This document shows positions 5,281-5,358 of a DNA stretch of 5,358 nt, piece by piece. Position numbers and translations under genes: made by a program. The notes below the pieces were generated by a model that was not told the DNA's origin, did no database searches, and saw only the letters and a program-made list of their open reading frames with translations. Each line of letters begins with the position of its first letter. The first letter of the stretch is position 1. The DNA lies in the NCBI GenBank assembly GCA_031258335.1, contig JAIRMY010000197.1, positions 1 to 5,358 on the forward strand. Reading direction: 5' to 3'. The stretch comes from Spirochaetaceae bacterium (GTDB lineage: Bacteria > Spirochaetota > Spirochaetia > Treponematales > Breznakiellaceae).

Positions 5281-5358
5281 ATTACCTAACTATCGGAATA
5301 TTTATCCCCCTTCTTGATACCCCCGCCGCCCGCCAGCGGGTTTCAATGCGCTCCGCGC
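5281..5358 (-). other. Upstream region of the lipoprotein operon, no gene recognised
   Basis: The part next to the gene is AT-rich (minus strand GGGGGATAAATATTCCGATAG and GGTAATAGG) and could hold a -10 box such as TAAATA or GATAGT, but no good -35 box stands at the right distance. The outer part (5321-5358) is very GC-rich, with small inverted repeats CCCG/CGGG (5329-5340) and GCGC/GCGC (5348-5358). The window ends here, so its nature cannot be decided. Confidence 0.35.

Noticed and set aside
5329..5347. CCCG-CCAG-CGGG followed by TTTC as a terminator on the plus strand
   Set aside because: The stem is four base pairs and the T run has only three bases, which is too weak to call.

Overview
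The window reads as an ordinary chromosomal segment of a spirochaete, most likely a Treponema-like bacterium of moderate to fairly high G+C. This rests on an inference from protein style: a secreted TPR/LysM protein with the YGDCFWNIAGR-type LysM variant I associate with treponemes, a lipoprotein with a relaxed spirochaete-type lipobox, and a bacterial-type aspartyl-tRNA synthetase. No transposase, integrase, rRNA or tRNA gene was seen.

Left part, plus strand (1-1103): the 3' end of infA (translation initiation factor IF-1) enters from the left edge. About 30 bases later comes a cytoplasmic M28-type zinc peptidase whose usual last metal-binding histidine appears to be asparagine.

Middle, plus strand (1104-3373): a good sigma-70-like promoter, whose -35 box lies in one copy of a direct repeat, precedes a small secreted protein of unknown function. 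Nine bases later, in the same reading frame, follows aspS. aspS has no visible Shine-Dalgarno sequence, so its translation may depend on the small gene. The synthetase carries His34 and Ser86 at positions that elsewhere go with non-discriminating tRNA(Asp/Asn) charging.

Convergence zone (3374-3515): a small GC hairpin follows aspS. Next is a 71-base imperfect palindrome whose arms are built from roughly 10-base units around GATT. It looks like a dispersed repeat that also serves as terminator for both converging transcripts.

Right part, minus strand (3516-5269): a two-gene envelope operon. The upstream gene encodes a helical, TPR-like lipoprotein starting at TTG. Its stop overlaps (ATGA) the start of a secreted TPR plus LysM protein, whose linker contains a 75-base tandem duplication. 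The pair probably works together in the periplasm at the peptidoglycan. The last 89 bases are upstream sequence with no gene recognised.

Nothing here is clearly a new molecular system. The items most worth a second look are the altered M28 metal site, the palindromic repeat, the AspRS specificity residues and the coupled lipoprotein/LysM pair.
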